64,000 nucleotides of DNA from NCBI GenBank assembly GCA_009760855.2, contig WPIO01000057.1, forward strand, positions 1,141,001-1,205,000, written 5' to 3'. Below the pieces are notes generated by a model, which made no database searches, was not told the origin of the DNA, and saw only the letters and a list, made by a program, of their open reading frames with translations. Source of the stretch: Cristatella mucedo. Taxonomy: Eukaryota > Bryozoa > Phylactolaemata > Cristatellidae. Shown piece by piece: positions 1 through 32,300 of this stretch. The position numbers and the translations under genes were made by a program. The first letter of the stretch is position 1; every line of letters begins with the position of its first letter.

Positions 1-640
1 CGGCGACGCGAAGCAGTTGGCGCGAGATGCGCTCGCAAAAAAGGCGCCTTCGCTCGCGCGAGGACAGCGGACCTGGCCACAGGAGCGCGACCGCCGATCG
101 CCTCGGCGGCCGCCTCGCGAGAAGCGTCGCTAAAAACCAGCGCCCGCTGTCTCGACTCTCGCCGAACGAATCGGATAGTAGGAGCTACGAAGTCGGAATC
201 TTCTGGAAAAAAAAGTCGAGCCCGCGGCCCCGACAGCCCCCAGCTCCGAGCGGCGAGATTTTTGATCGGAACGAGAAAGCGAACGCACGATGGGGGAGTG
301 GGGCTCCGCCTGGCATCGGCCAGCGACGAACAGCACGCGACGCGGGAGTTACGTCGTCCGGCTAACTCTCCCTCGCTCGCCCTCTCTCTTCCCTCTCCCT
401 GTTTCTTGATACTCGCCCGCATCTCGAAATCCGGGTCGCGGCGGCAGCGCGCTAGCTACTAGCCACCGGGGCAAATTCGCTAGCAGACAGCGTGGAAAGC
501 AGTCACGCATACTCACCGGCATCGCTCGCAAAGACCACGGCTGCCGCCGGCTGCCCGACGAAGCACGAAGAAGTTCGCGAGCGTTAGCGTAGGCTGGTCG
601 CGGAGCTCTTACCTTTGCGACCACGTCCGCCAGCCACCTT
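1..640. other. GC-rich, CpG-dense segment, possible promoter or first-exon region
   Basis: This stretch is clearly richer in G+C and CpG than the 1-4 kb that follows, which is what a promoter or CpG island of a neighbouring gene would look like. On the minus strand a good splice donor (AAAG|GTAAGA) lies near 612, and the codons before it read DVVAK, but a stop lies not far upstream and I recognise no protein. The reading frames here are Arg/Ser-rich, as expected of GC-rich non-coding DNA. I make no gene call. Confidence 0.3.
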
Positions 641-1525
641 GCGCAGGTGTTAGCGAAGTAGCCCGATCGATAACAATATGGCAGCTATTGCCAGGTAGTT
701 TGTAAACAATGACTCAATTAGCTCTATTATAATGGAGAGTTGAGCGGATGCCAAGCGAAAACCCCGCGCGGCCACTGTGCTATGCGCAAATTTACATGCG
801 TGCAATAGCGCCAGGGTACTTACGTACTAAGGAAATAACGCGTCGGGCTAGCAGCGGCTAACGCGTCTGAGCTTGTGGTGACACCGGCGTCTCGCCGGCG
901 CTAGCAGCCGAACCGGAGCCTCAATTTGCATCCGCTCAAACCAGCAGGTGTAACTCAAGGTGGCTATTAACCAGCACAATATATTTCATAAATAACTAAA
1001 ATAAATAAATCCGTACTATTGGTACCAGCGATCTGCATTAAAACATCGTTACACGTTTCTCTGCCGCACCGTAGACATACATCTCAAAGGCCAGCATGCG
1101 TAACGTTTGCTTCCGGTATCGCGGCGCGAATTCAACTCGTTCTCGTTTCTCGTAGCCCGCTCATGATCAGGTACGGTGCCAGAGTCCAGCTTCGCAGCCT
1201 TAGTATGATTACACCAAAAGAGTTAGTCCTTATTTCAAACTCTAAATTTTTCTTACAGCCGTTGCGGCCTGTCACAGCTGATTTAAGAAATTGAGATCCC
1301 TCTCCCCTCGCCGCTCGTCGGCAATGACATGCCAGCGCCAATGCGCGTGCTTTGCAGTAGGCGTGCGTCGCCTCTGTTCTGAAGAATGCATCGCTGCAGT
1401 GTATATTAGCTTTAATACCTTGCCCAAATTGCTTAGCTTTAGAGTCGCAGATCCCCCAATCGCTTTTCAAGAGCTCACCGCCGCTCGCTCAACTTCAAAA
1501 CACCTGGATGTTTGCGTCCGTCGTC
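641..1525. other. No gene seen
   Basis: The sequence is of mixed composition with short unsupported reading frames only. I see no splice-consistent exon and no recognisable repeat before the LINE tail that starts near 1530. Confidence 0.4.
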
Positions 1526-1529
1526 TTAA

Positions 1530-1850
1530 TGCCGTAATGAAATGTAATGTATCTCCGTCAGTAACTCCACAAAGTCATAAAGACCATGTGGGTGTTACGC
1601 AGGAGAGTTTTGTATAGCGCACTCACAGCCTAAGCGGCTTTCGGTACGCATTCGGTAGCCAACAGACTTCGTCTCACGCAACAAAGAGAAAGTGGGAAGC
1701 ATAGCAGAGTTAGGAGAGCAGTTGAGGTAGTGAGTAGCATAGAAGTAGCAGTTCAGGACCGCTGAAAAAGATGTGCCATAGTCGGCAGTTGGAGAGTAGA
1801 TGTCGTTGCGTAAGAATCGGCGCCCGCCTTGACTGCCTGCTGCATTTCAG
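1530..1850 (-). mobile_element. LINE family B, 3' end fragment
   Basis: Read on the minus strand, this matches the 3' end of the longer family-B copies at 32545-33900 and 55245-56570. The shared landmarks are the 'cacaaag...gtgggtgttacgc' block, the 'cggtagccaacagacttc' block, and the (ATTAC)-like terminus, which appears on the plus strand as 'aatgtaatgtatctcc'. Only 3' untranslated sequence and the extreme end of the coding part are left. Confidence 0.7.
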
Positions 1851-2929
1851 ATGTATCGCGTGCCTCCTATAGGGGAAGTCTGGTGCGATTGGTTCGTTCG
1901 CGAACCTGGCTTTTTAATTATTGATCTTGCCTTGAGCTGACGCGATGGATAGTCGGTGTTCTTCGACCGTCTTGTACTCCTAGCTTTTTGCCGGTTCACA
2001 CATACATTTTCTATGCTATTATCTGTAGACTTGTGCCTGCTGGCTGGGTTTCGCCCTTGTCACTGTATAACTCCCCACGGGGGAAGGGGAGGGGAGGCCT
2101 TGCGGGCTCCAGACGTCCAACCTTGGCACGCTCCGTGAAGATCTGAGATCGTGCACACTCAGTCACACTTGGAATGTGCTTTTGTAGCAACAGTTGGGCG
2201 GGCTTAGCTAACGTCAGGATAAGGTTGGTGCGTGGACACAGGTCGCAGTAAGCGTTAGTTTCTGCTGAATGCCCCCCCAGCTTTGTTGGGAATCGTGCTG
2301 CAAAAGAGGGTCTGAAATCTGGAACGTCGGAAATAGGGTCTGTGTCATGGATATATGACAAGTCTATCCTGAAAAAATCAAAGTTCTACAGAAGCCAAAT
2401 CATGCGATGTAGGACTCGAACAATGTTTGCAGAATCCCTGTGCAGGGGTTTTAAGGATTCTGCTTGGCACGTCTATTTCAGCTGTTTTGTAACACTGATC
2501 ACCATCATTATGAATACCACCTTTCTCTTGTTTTGGTTAAGAGCCCAGTCTTTATCGTCAAATAAATGCTGTCTGTTCAGTCTTATAGTTGAGTGGGATT
2601 CGTGTTACTGTATCATGATGACGATGGCAAGTCACGTGCAATTTCCGTGCCTTACGCTCCAGCAGTGCTTGCGGTCTCTTGAGGAAAAGCTCAATTGTTG
2701 GGGTGCTCTTGAGCTAACTTATGAGTTGAGCCACTCGGCTGTGATACAGAGTATGGGCAATAGGGCAGTACATTCCCAGTTTCAGTTTTGCTTGCACGTT
2801 TGCATATGTGTATGCAATGCATGCTTCTGAGACTAGTTCTTCAGTATACCAGGTGACCTCTCCACCAGCTGTTAGGGATAACCTAAGCCCTGCGATAGTT
2901 CCAGTGCATGGGCTAGTGAGAGCACTTAA

Positions 2930-3040
2930 TAATAGTAATAATAGTAAAAAGACGACATTTGTATAGCCCCCCAAGAGACCTAAATCTCCATTTAGACACT
3001 CTACATATGCCGTAAGGCAGCATTTTAATGGGTAAGTGAT
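2930..3040 (-). repeat. Old SINE/LINE 3' tail
   Basis: A run of AAT/AGT triplets is followed by a decayed version of the 'gcgcc..agagaact..aatctc..' hairpin and a 'gccgtaaggcag' end. This is the minus-strand form of the family-A/SINE-2 tail seen many times in the window. Only about 100 bp remain. Confidence 0.5.
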
Positions 3041-3089
3041 TCATGCTCAGTGTCAGCAGACAGCACTCAATGTATTATTATTATAATGT

Positions 3090-3275
3090 GATGAGTCGTT
3101 ATGGCACACTAGGTGAGGTGGTTGCTTTTCACGACCTCGGTCGCAAGGTCTTGGGTTCGAATCCTGCAATGGGTGTTCCTTTATTGCAGCTGCTAGTGGT
3201 GGTGATAGCCGTAAAGGCTGTTCTGTCACTATACAAAAAAGGCTTTTAAATTAGCTAGTATTTATTTGTTATTTA
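3090..3275 (+). mobile_element. tRNA-derived SINE (SINE-1)
   Basis: The head is tRNA-like. An A-box-like block (GGCACACTAGGTGAGGTGG) is followed about 45 bp later by a perfect RNA polymerase III B box (GGTTCGAATCC). The body holds 'agtggtggtgatagc', 'aaaggctgttctg' and 'ctatacaaaa', then a TTAAAT..AGCTAGTAT tail. The same order of blocks recurs at 27565-27840 (+), 24280-24475 (-), 24655-24790 (-) and 52560-52705 (-). It is not a real tRNA gene, because the cloverleaf stems do not pair and a long non-tRNA body follows. Confidence 0.75.
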
Positions 3276-3672
3276 TTTATGTGCATTTCATATGCACACT
3301 CCTTATAGGCAGTTCGAACTGACAGTACATACGGCTACTTCATACCTACTGACCTAATGCTGTGAGCAACAGGTGGGTTTTGTAGCTTCTTTTTTTAAAT
3401 GTCAGGCAATGTCGTGGCATCGGTCGGTAGTGAGCAGCTATGGGAGCATACGAACTGAAGGCGCAGTCTCAAAAGGATTTGAGGATAATTTGAAGCTCAG
3501 CAAAACGATTTGAGACCCGGGAGCAGCTGGTACGATACCTTGCCTGAGTGGGAAATATTTCAGACTGTTCGGCAACAGCAAGATTGAAGGGACCCGCAAA
3601 AAGAATGAGAGGACCTCGAAGTCAACATTTGTCAATAATAGTCTGCTTGGGAAACGAAGCAGGTGCAGGAAG

Positions 3673-3676
<4 letters not shown>

Positions 3677-3741
<65 letters not shown>
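3677..3741. repeat. (AT)n microsatellite
   Basis: An uninterrupted AT dinucleotide run of about 65 bp lies directly against the left arm of the inverted repeat at 3743-4071. Confidence 0.95.
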
Positions 3742-3742
<1 letters not shown>

Positions 3743-3744
<2 letters not shown>

Positions 3745-4071
3745 TAATTCCAGTCAAGTCGGCCGGCTTTCGAAAAATGCCATCGCAAAATGCGAACATG
3801 CTTTGATAAGGATACCACACGCGAGCTAGCACTTCAGCTTCCACTTCCCAGCTACACTCCAGTAGCTTGCTACTTACAGTTGGTGCAAAACTATACCGCT
3901 AGGCTTGTCTGTCATGAAAGCCGCAAGTCCTATACTAACTAACTATATAAATATATATATATGTATATATATATTTATATAAGGATACCCGCGTGTGGTA
4001 TCCTTATCAAAGCATGTTCGCATTTTGCGATGGCATTTTTCTGAAAGTCGGCCGACTTGACTGGAATTAAT
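3743..4071. repeat. Long inverted repeat (arms 3743-3823 and 3990-4071)
   Basis: The left arm, read forward from 'attaattccagtcaagtcgg' to 'ggataccacacgcg', reappears as its reverse complement in the right arm with only a few mismatches. The arms are about 81 bp and the spacer about 166 bp, which includes a second short AT-rich tract. The arms come from family-A LINE sequence (the 'aaagcatgttcgcattttgc' block). Confidence 0.85.
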
Positions 4072-4287
4072 GTGGCCATCTAGTGAAATTTCACTTTGGA
4101 GCAGGATACCCAGATTTCCTGCATTTCTGGCTAGTGAAGATATGTTGGCCGATGAATCTCATTTTTGAGGGCTAGGCTTTCCACTTTGTGAGGAACATTT
4201 AAGTTAGCCCATAAATAGTAAGCTGGTTTTTATCATCTTTGCAGCTTTCTTGTAAACTACAGCTCTGTCTTCATCTTACTTGTGTCC

Positions 4288-25852
<21,565 letters not shown>

Positions 25853-26021
25853 CCGCCGAGTGGCACCGCCGTCCCAGGGGGGGGGGTTGTAGCCGCCGGA
25901 GCAACACCAGCAGCACTGCTCTGGCGTCCAGGCCCAGTGCCGGAGAGCTCCGGGTGGCTGGCACGCGGCCGGCAGAGCTGCCTGCCACCAGCTGCCGACG
26001 GCAGGTGCGCCTGCGCTGCTG

Positions 26022-26394
26022 CTAGCGGTCGGGCAGCGATGACGGCAGACTGTCCAGGCACGCCCGGACCGCTGAGCGCTCCTCATCCGTCTGGCACTGT
26101 GTCAGCAGCTTCGCGATCTGCTTGCGGCCGTGCTTGATGAGGAACTTCTGGCACGATCGAATGGTTCCTGGCAGACCCCCAAAAAAGAGCAGTGCCTTGC
26201 AGAGACCGCCGAGTTGCTGCTGCTAGCGAAAGCGTAGCGGCAGCTCATGCGCGTACCGGACACGTGGACGGTGCTGAACAGCACCGGCTGGCCGGCGAGC
26301 TCGCGGACGAGGGCCAGCGCCGCCGAGACGGCCCTCTGAGCTCCGCGCCGCACGCGCACCATCACCATCCTCGTGTACGGGTTGATGTACTTGA
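26022..26394 (-). CDS. POP5: POP5 exons 3-4: conserved core and C-terminus
   Basis: Exon 3 (26257-26394) starts after TTGGCAG and encodes VKYINPYTRMVMVRVRRG..ELAGQPVLFSTVHVSG. Exon 4 (26022-26167) starts after CTGCCAG and encodes TIRSCQKFLIKHGRKQIAKL and a C-terminal helix. The TxHVSGTIRSCQ signature is diagnostic of POP5. Stop TAG (minus) is at 26022-26024, 169 bp from the TYW1 stop. Confidence 0.95.
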
Positions 26395-29300
26395 CTGCCA
26401 ACGACAAGAGTGCGGCTGCTGGCAGCAGTCTCGTACACGCCACTCGGCAGTCATTGCGGCTGACTCAGAGCGACGGCTATCTAGCACGCCCAGCTCACGT
26501 TATGGTATGCTCCGGCTTACAAAATGAAAAGCTGGCTGAAAGAACATCGAAAGCAAATGATGACTACGGGTTTGGTCCAGTGGTGAAGGTGCTCGCCCCA
26601 ACCAAGGTCTGGCCGAGGTCGTGGGCTCGAGCCCTGTGGCAAATGTGAAGCGCCTGAATAGAGATTAAGTTCTCTTAGGGCGCTATATAAATGAATTATA
26701 TTTATTTGTATCGCTGCAGGCGACTGGCACTCGATATCGGCTGCCATGCCTGTCATCTCCCTACTCCCAAATCCCAAGTGATGAATCGATCCCATGATAC
26801 CTCTGTGGGGCGGTGCTCGTGGGAAGAAAGAAAGAAAGAAGGATGGACGAGTTCCTGCTTGAACGAACGTTCTATAACAGACAGAAAGGAGGTAGGAAGA
26901 AAATAGTATGAAGGCGTTCTAGATGCATTTGCCACCTGCTGCGCTGTCGGGATGCTTGCTGACGAAGCTTCCTGCGCCTGAGCTCTCATTGGTTCCGGTC
27001 GCCGGGGGAGGGGGCAGCAGGAGATGCGCGGCGGCCTGCTGCGGGTGGTGTGAGCTGGTGCCCGAACAGCTACCCGATGCGTTCCTCTCCTCTCGTTGCT
27101 GCTCGAGCCGGCGATGCTGCTGCTGCCGCCGTGGCGGCCCTCACTCCTTAAAGGAAGAGACAAATGCTAGACGAGAAGAAGAGGTTTTTGCAAGGGTTTG
27201 CATATTTGCAAGTCGGAGCAGGATATCAGGGTAGTCGGACAGGAAAAAGTGAGACTGGCAGCAGCACGGAAATGACAGCATGGTAAGGGGGAGAGGCAGC
27301 GAGGGTGAGCGCTCACCCAGCCAATTGGGTTAGCGCTAGAAAGCCAATTAGACCAGCCTACCTCCGACTAGTTTTAGCTATATAAGGAGCACGTGCTGAT
27401 GGGCCTGCCGGTGGATCCGGCCGCCGGCATCCTCTACAGGGCTCCGCTAGCTCAGTCGAACAAGCCGAGTTCGTCCACACAGCATCGCCGCAATTTTTCT
27501 GAACAGCAAGCTCGAAATCGACGTGCTGCCCTGAATCTGAAGATAGCATCGACATTGAGCAGGGACCGGGGATATGTGGGGTGGGCCGTAATGGCTTACT
27601 AGGTAAGGCGGTTGTTTTTCACGACCTCGGCCCCGAGGTCGTGGGTTCGAATCCTGTGGTGGGCGAACCTTTATCGCCACTGCCAGCAGTGGTGATAGAG
27701 GTAAAGGCTTTTCTGTTGCTATACAAAACGAGGCTGTTAAATCAGCTAGTATTATTTCATTATTGTGACTGCAAGTGGTGGCTCTTCTGTTGCTATACAA
27801 AAAGTGGCTGTTAAATCAGCCAGTACTATTATTACTATAGGTACGAAGCAGCAGCAGCAAAAGGAATTGCGAATGCAGAGGCGACTCGAGCTGCTGCTGC
27901 GGCCGGATTGCCTGCACTGGTTGCCGGGCTGAACGGGTCATGTTGGCTGGATGCGAGGAAGTGCGAATTTGCAAGAGGCTACCGGATCGATCGTGGGGCA
28001 AGTGGTCTAGTGTTAGGAGTCGATGCCGCAGGGATGCAGCTCCTAAAGCTAATCTATGGCGTGGGAGTGCAATAATGAGACATGTGTACAGTTCGCAAAG
28101 AGAACTAAATCTCTTTCTTCGAAGGCAAAAGCACACAATGGTGTGAAATGTGTGCACAATCAGTGCACACGAACTGAGCAAATGCAGTGGGCTACGGGCG
28201 TTATTAGTTTTGTTTTAAATGTCAAGTTAGGGGAATGTCGTGACGTCATTACGATGAGCCGTAAGCTATGGGAGCATACGAACTGAAGGCAAGGTCTCCA
28301 GAGAGGATTTGAGCTTGGTTAGATGCATAGCTGAACGAGTTGAGACAGAAATGCGAGTCAGTCCGTTGGGACAGGTAGGCGGAAAGGTGCAAGAGAATGA
28401 AAGGGCAAGCGGACTCGCTGACACTACCCAAGCAAAGCAGCACCAGCAGACAGCTTCGTTTATGGACTTTCTCGACAAAGCACGGACGGATGGTCGTCCG
28501 AAGACGCATGCCACCGATTTCGAACGAGACTCGTCGGTTAATTGCCCACACTTTTGCCTCCGACAATCGTCCTTGGGTGCAGAATACATACGGTGTTGGG
28601 CAACAAGTCATCACTGCGTGCCTACGTCATTCTGACCGGCAACGACGATTCCAGAGAGTTCTGCAACCAACACGCTATCCAGATCCAGTACACTGTGCAT
28701 GCGCACTGCCCGCGAGAGTCTTGAGATCTGAGCAGTTTTTTGCAAGAGGGGGTTGCCTAGGGGCCATGACATGAGCTTTGCGGTTTCCAAGCCTGTCTTT
28801 TCAAGGGACTGTGGGGGAGCATTGATCGGCCGACAGGACCTTCGACCGACTTTTGGCCTGCCAGCTAAACGGCAGCTGCTACGATTTGCCTACCACCTCG
28901 TGGGTGGCACTAAGTCGTCTAATCTGTCTGCGCTCTTGCTGAGCAGAGCTTGCCTGCCTAGAGCCTGCCTTATAATAATAATAATGCACTTGATAAAGCG
29001 CCCTCAGAGAACTCAATCTCTCTCTCTAGGCGCTTTACATTTGCTGCAAAGGGATGCAATTGAATGGTGAGTAATATCATGCCTGCAGAGCTTGGCATGG
29101 CGCCATTCAATGGTGAGCCGCTCCTCCGTAGCAGCTGGCTCAACTCCCGTGAGCTTGTGCTGCTTGTGCCCCAGCAGCCTGCTTCGAGCGGACGGGGAGG
29201 GCGCTGAGCCAACGCTCGAAGCCAGCTCACCGGAAAGTGAGGCCTTGATTGAGCCGATGCCGTAGTCGCCATACGCTAGCTCGACGGCATCGTGAACACA

Positions 29301-32300
29301 GTGGTAGACCTCTTTCTCGGTGACATGAAGAGCGAGAATCCTCTGGCTCGAAGGGAAGACAACCTCGGCAAGAATGTACCTGAACGAAAGCAAAATGTTA
29401 CGATAAAAGCATCCCACAGAGCCTCTGCCCAAAACAGCAGCGTTTGCTAGGTGGTCATAATCACCTAGCAACGGAAGCTGATTGGTGACTTCCATTGTGA
29501 CTGGAAGCTGATAACTACCACAAGCAGATAGATAGCCAGAACGGAAGGAGTTTATAGTAATACATGATAATTATTATAATACATTTTGTATAGTGCCCTC
29601 AGAGAACTGAATCTCTTTCTAGGCACTTTACAAATGCCGTAAAGAAAGCATGATAAAATTAGTAGTGGTAATATTTGCAATGCCATCAAGCAATTGTTAC
29701 ATGTGCCGTGCACAAGGTCAACACGTGGACATGGCTAGTAGCAGCAGGCAATGTCAGCATGCATAAGCACACAAAGGACGAGTCACAAGCACTCGGTAAA
29801 TGATGCAATAAACATGCGTGTTTTAAGCTTCTTTTTAAATGTCATGTCAGGGAAAGTCGTGATGTGAGTCGGGAGTGAGTTCGAGGCTTTGGGAGAATAT
29901 GAGCTAACGGTGCGGTCTACAAAGGATTTGAGGTTCGTACGAGGTATAGCTAAACGATTTGAGTAAACAAAACGGATGATACTATGCCTAGCCTCGTGAG
30001 GTAGTAGCTCTGATAGGTAGGCTGGAGCCAGAGAATGAAGGGACCTAAAAGTAAGAGACAGAACCAAAATGTGGATATGCTGCATGATTGGGAGCCAGTG
30101 CAGGTCGGGAAGAAGTGGTGCGATGTGGCAACTGCAACACTCACGACAGATAAGCCTTGCACCAACTGTAAGAGATTGCACAAGCCGGTAGACCAGCAAG
30201 CAGTGAGATACAGAATGGACCAATTTTGATGTAGGATCCCTGACTAAGCAAGTCCGAATTTTTGCAATATTATGTAGCTGAAAGTAGGCAGACTTGACTG
30301 AAGATCTAGTACGGTCTTCTAATGAAAGGTCACTTTGAAAGAGGACACCTAGATTTTGTGCAGACTCAGAAGATTTGCTTGTGGACCTGATTTTGAGCGT
30401 TAATCTTTCCCATTTCTGAGTCACCCTTGGTTTACCCATAACTAGTAAATTGGATTTATCGTCATTTAATTTAGAAAGTGTGCTGCCATCCACGTGTGGA
30501 TGTCAGCAATACATGCAGCAAGGGTGTGTAGAGAATTCGACGTGCTGGAGGGATCAAAGCAAAGATACAGCTGAGTATCATCTGCATAGAAGTGAAAGTC
30601 TAGATTGTGCCAGACAGTTACACCGACAAGAGGGTGAGTATAAACCATGAAAAGAAGGGGACCAAGCACAGAGCCCTGAGGTACCCCATACTTCTGTGGC
30701 TCTTTGGATCATCTTTGTCCATTCATGGCAGTGCAGTGCCAGTGACGTCCAGGCAAGATGAGAGGCACTCAAGAAGGACTTGGCAATTGTATCAAAGGCT
30801 GCCGAGAGATCAAGCAAAAAAAGCAGAGACTTTACCTCTAAGTCTACATTCCTGATTAAGTCAGTTATGCACCCTAAACAAATAAGAGCAAATAGCAATA
30901 AATGTTGGACAGCAAACTGAACGAACGACATCATAGGACAACAGCAGGTTCGAGCTGTTTTCAACGAGCTGCTAACTAACAAGTCTTTGGGGTGCATACA
31001 TAAACAGCCACGCTTCAATATCAGCTGATGCAAGTAGCTCATCTCAAGAGATTTAACGTTGCTAGTTTCTTTCGAGGTGGAGGGAGATGGAAGGCTGGCT
31101 GGCTGATCTCTGTCGAAGAAGTGGGAGTATATAGCTCGTCTCAGTCAGGAAGGGGGACGGATGTAATGTCGTGCAATGGATCGTCGCGATTCCGCAATAG
31201 ACAGAGTAGGATGCTCACACGCACTCGCGCATGCACGCACACACAGAGGAGAGATGGAGAGCATGCCACTTCAACAGGTGCTCGACTACTGCTATTGCTC
31301 CACTCGAGATGCCAGAGCAATGGCTGCCTCGAGTGCAAACAGGTGCCACGAAACGATTCAGCTCAGCAAAAGCCATGACGCTAAGCACCTATAGTGTGTG
31401 TGATCCGCACACACCAGTGTCAAACGACTCGGACAAATTGCAGCTAAAGCACCTTTACCCTCAGTTCTTATCGTGGGTTAGGACCTAGCATGACAATTGG
31501 CTGGAGTCCGACTCAAAAACTCATAGTAATAATAGCACATTTGATATAGCGCCCTCAGAGAACTCTTTCTAGGCACTTTACAGATGCTGCAAAGGAAGTG
31601 CGATCGAATGGTTAGTGGAAGCAATAAAGCTCAATAAACAGCAAGGATAACATGGTCATGGGTGCACATGAACAGGGTCAGCATGCAAGCATGGTTAGTG
31701 GCAGCATGCAGTGTCAGCACGCATAAGCACATAAAGAAAGAATCACGGGGACCCATTAAACTCCGTGATAAACAGATGCATTTTTAGTTTCTTTTTAAAT
31801 GTGGACAAGTCAGGAGATGTGACACAAGTCGGGAGTGAGTTCCAGGCTATGGGAGCACATGAGCTAGAGGTATGGCCAAACAATTTGAGATTTGTACGAG
31901 GTATGGGTAAACAGTTAGATTCCGAAATGCAGGATGTACTATGCTTAGCCTGGTGGGCGAGTCTATCATCTATGGGATAAGTGCTGCACTCACGTTTGCG
32001 GGTGATTAGGGGTAGTTAGATTTGAGAGTCGACCAAGATGCAGTACTTTTGAGCATTTAGAGAGCAGGAAAAGAACAGTGATCAAATCCACACACCCAAG
32101 CTCATTGGCCCTAATGAGAAACTCGACCGCATTACTCAATAAGGGATTGTATTTTTCCATGCGTCCAAGGCTGCAGTTTCTTTTTTCTCATCATCAGAGC
32201 CGTATTGAGGGCTCCTTGCTTTCTATTAAATTTGGACGATCGACAACTTTTGTCTTACTTCTGAAAGCGTAATATGCTTTAAAGATTTTAAACTCCATTG

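Larger units (their letters stand above)
3395..4195 (-). mobile_element. LINE family A fragment, disrupted by AT microsatellites and a fold-back
   Basis: On the minus strand the segment reads like the family-A LINE at 29560-31030: 'ttttttaaatgtcaggcaatgtcgtg', 'tatgggagcatacgaactgaagg', and further on 'gtggccatctagtgaaatttcac' and 'gagggctaggctttcca'. Its middle has been replaced by two AT-repeat tracts flanked by inverted copies of a LINE-derived segment of about 81 bp. Confidence 0.65.

Noticed and set aside
349-624. Possible minus-strand exon ending at the donor near 612
   Set aside because: Only about 20 codons are open before the donor and no protein family is recognisable; recorded only as a GC-rich segment.
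2342-2830. 162-codon plus-strand frame near the window start
   Set aside because: AT-rich codons, no domain, no flanking splice consensus; Cys-rich end comes from TG-rich DNA.
3150-3172. Perfect tRNA-like B box (GGTTCGAATCC), possible tRNA gene
   Set aside because: No acceptor stem or anticodon arm pairs around it, and it recurs with a common non-tRNA body, so it is a SINE promoter.
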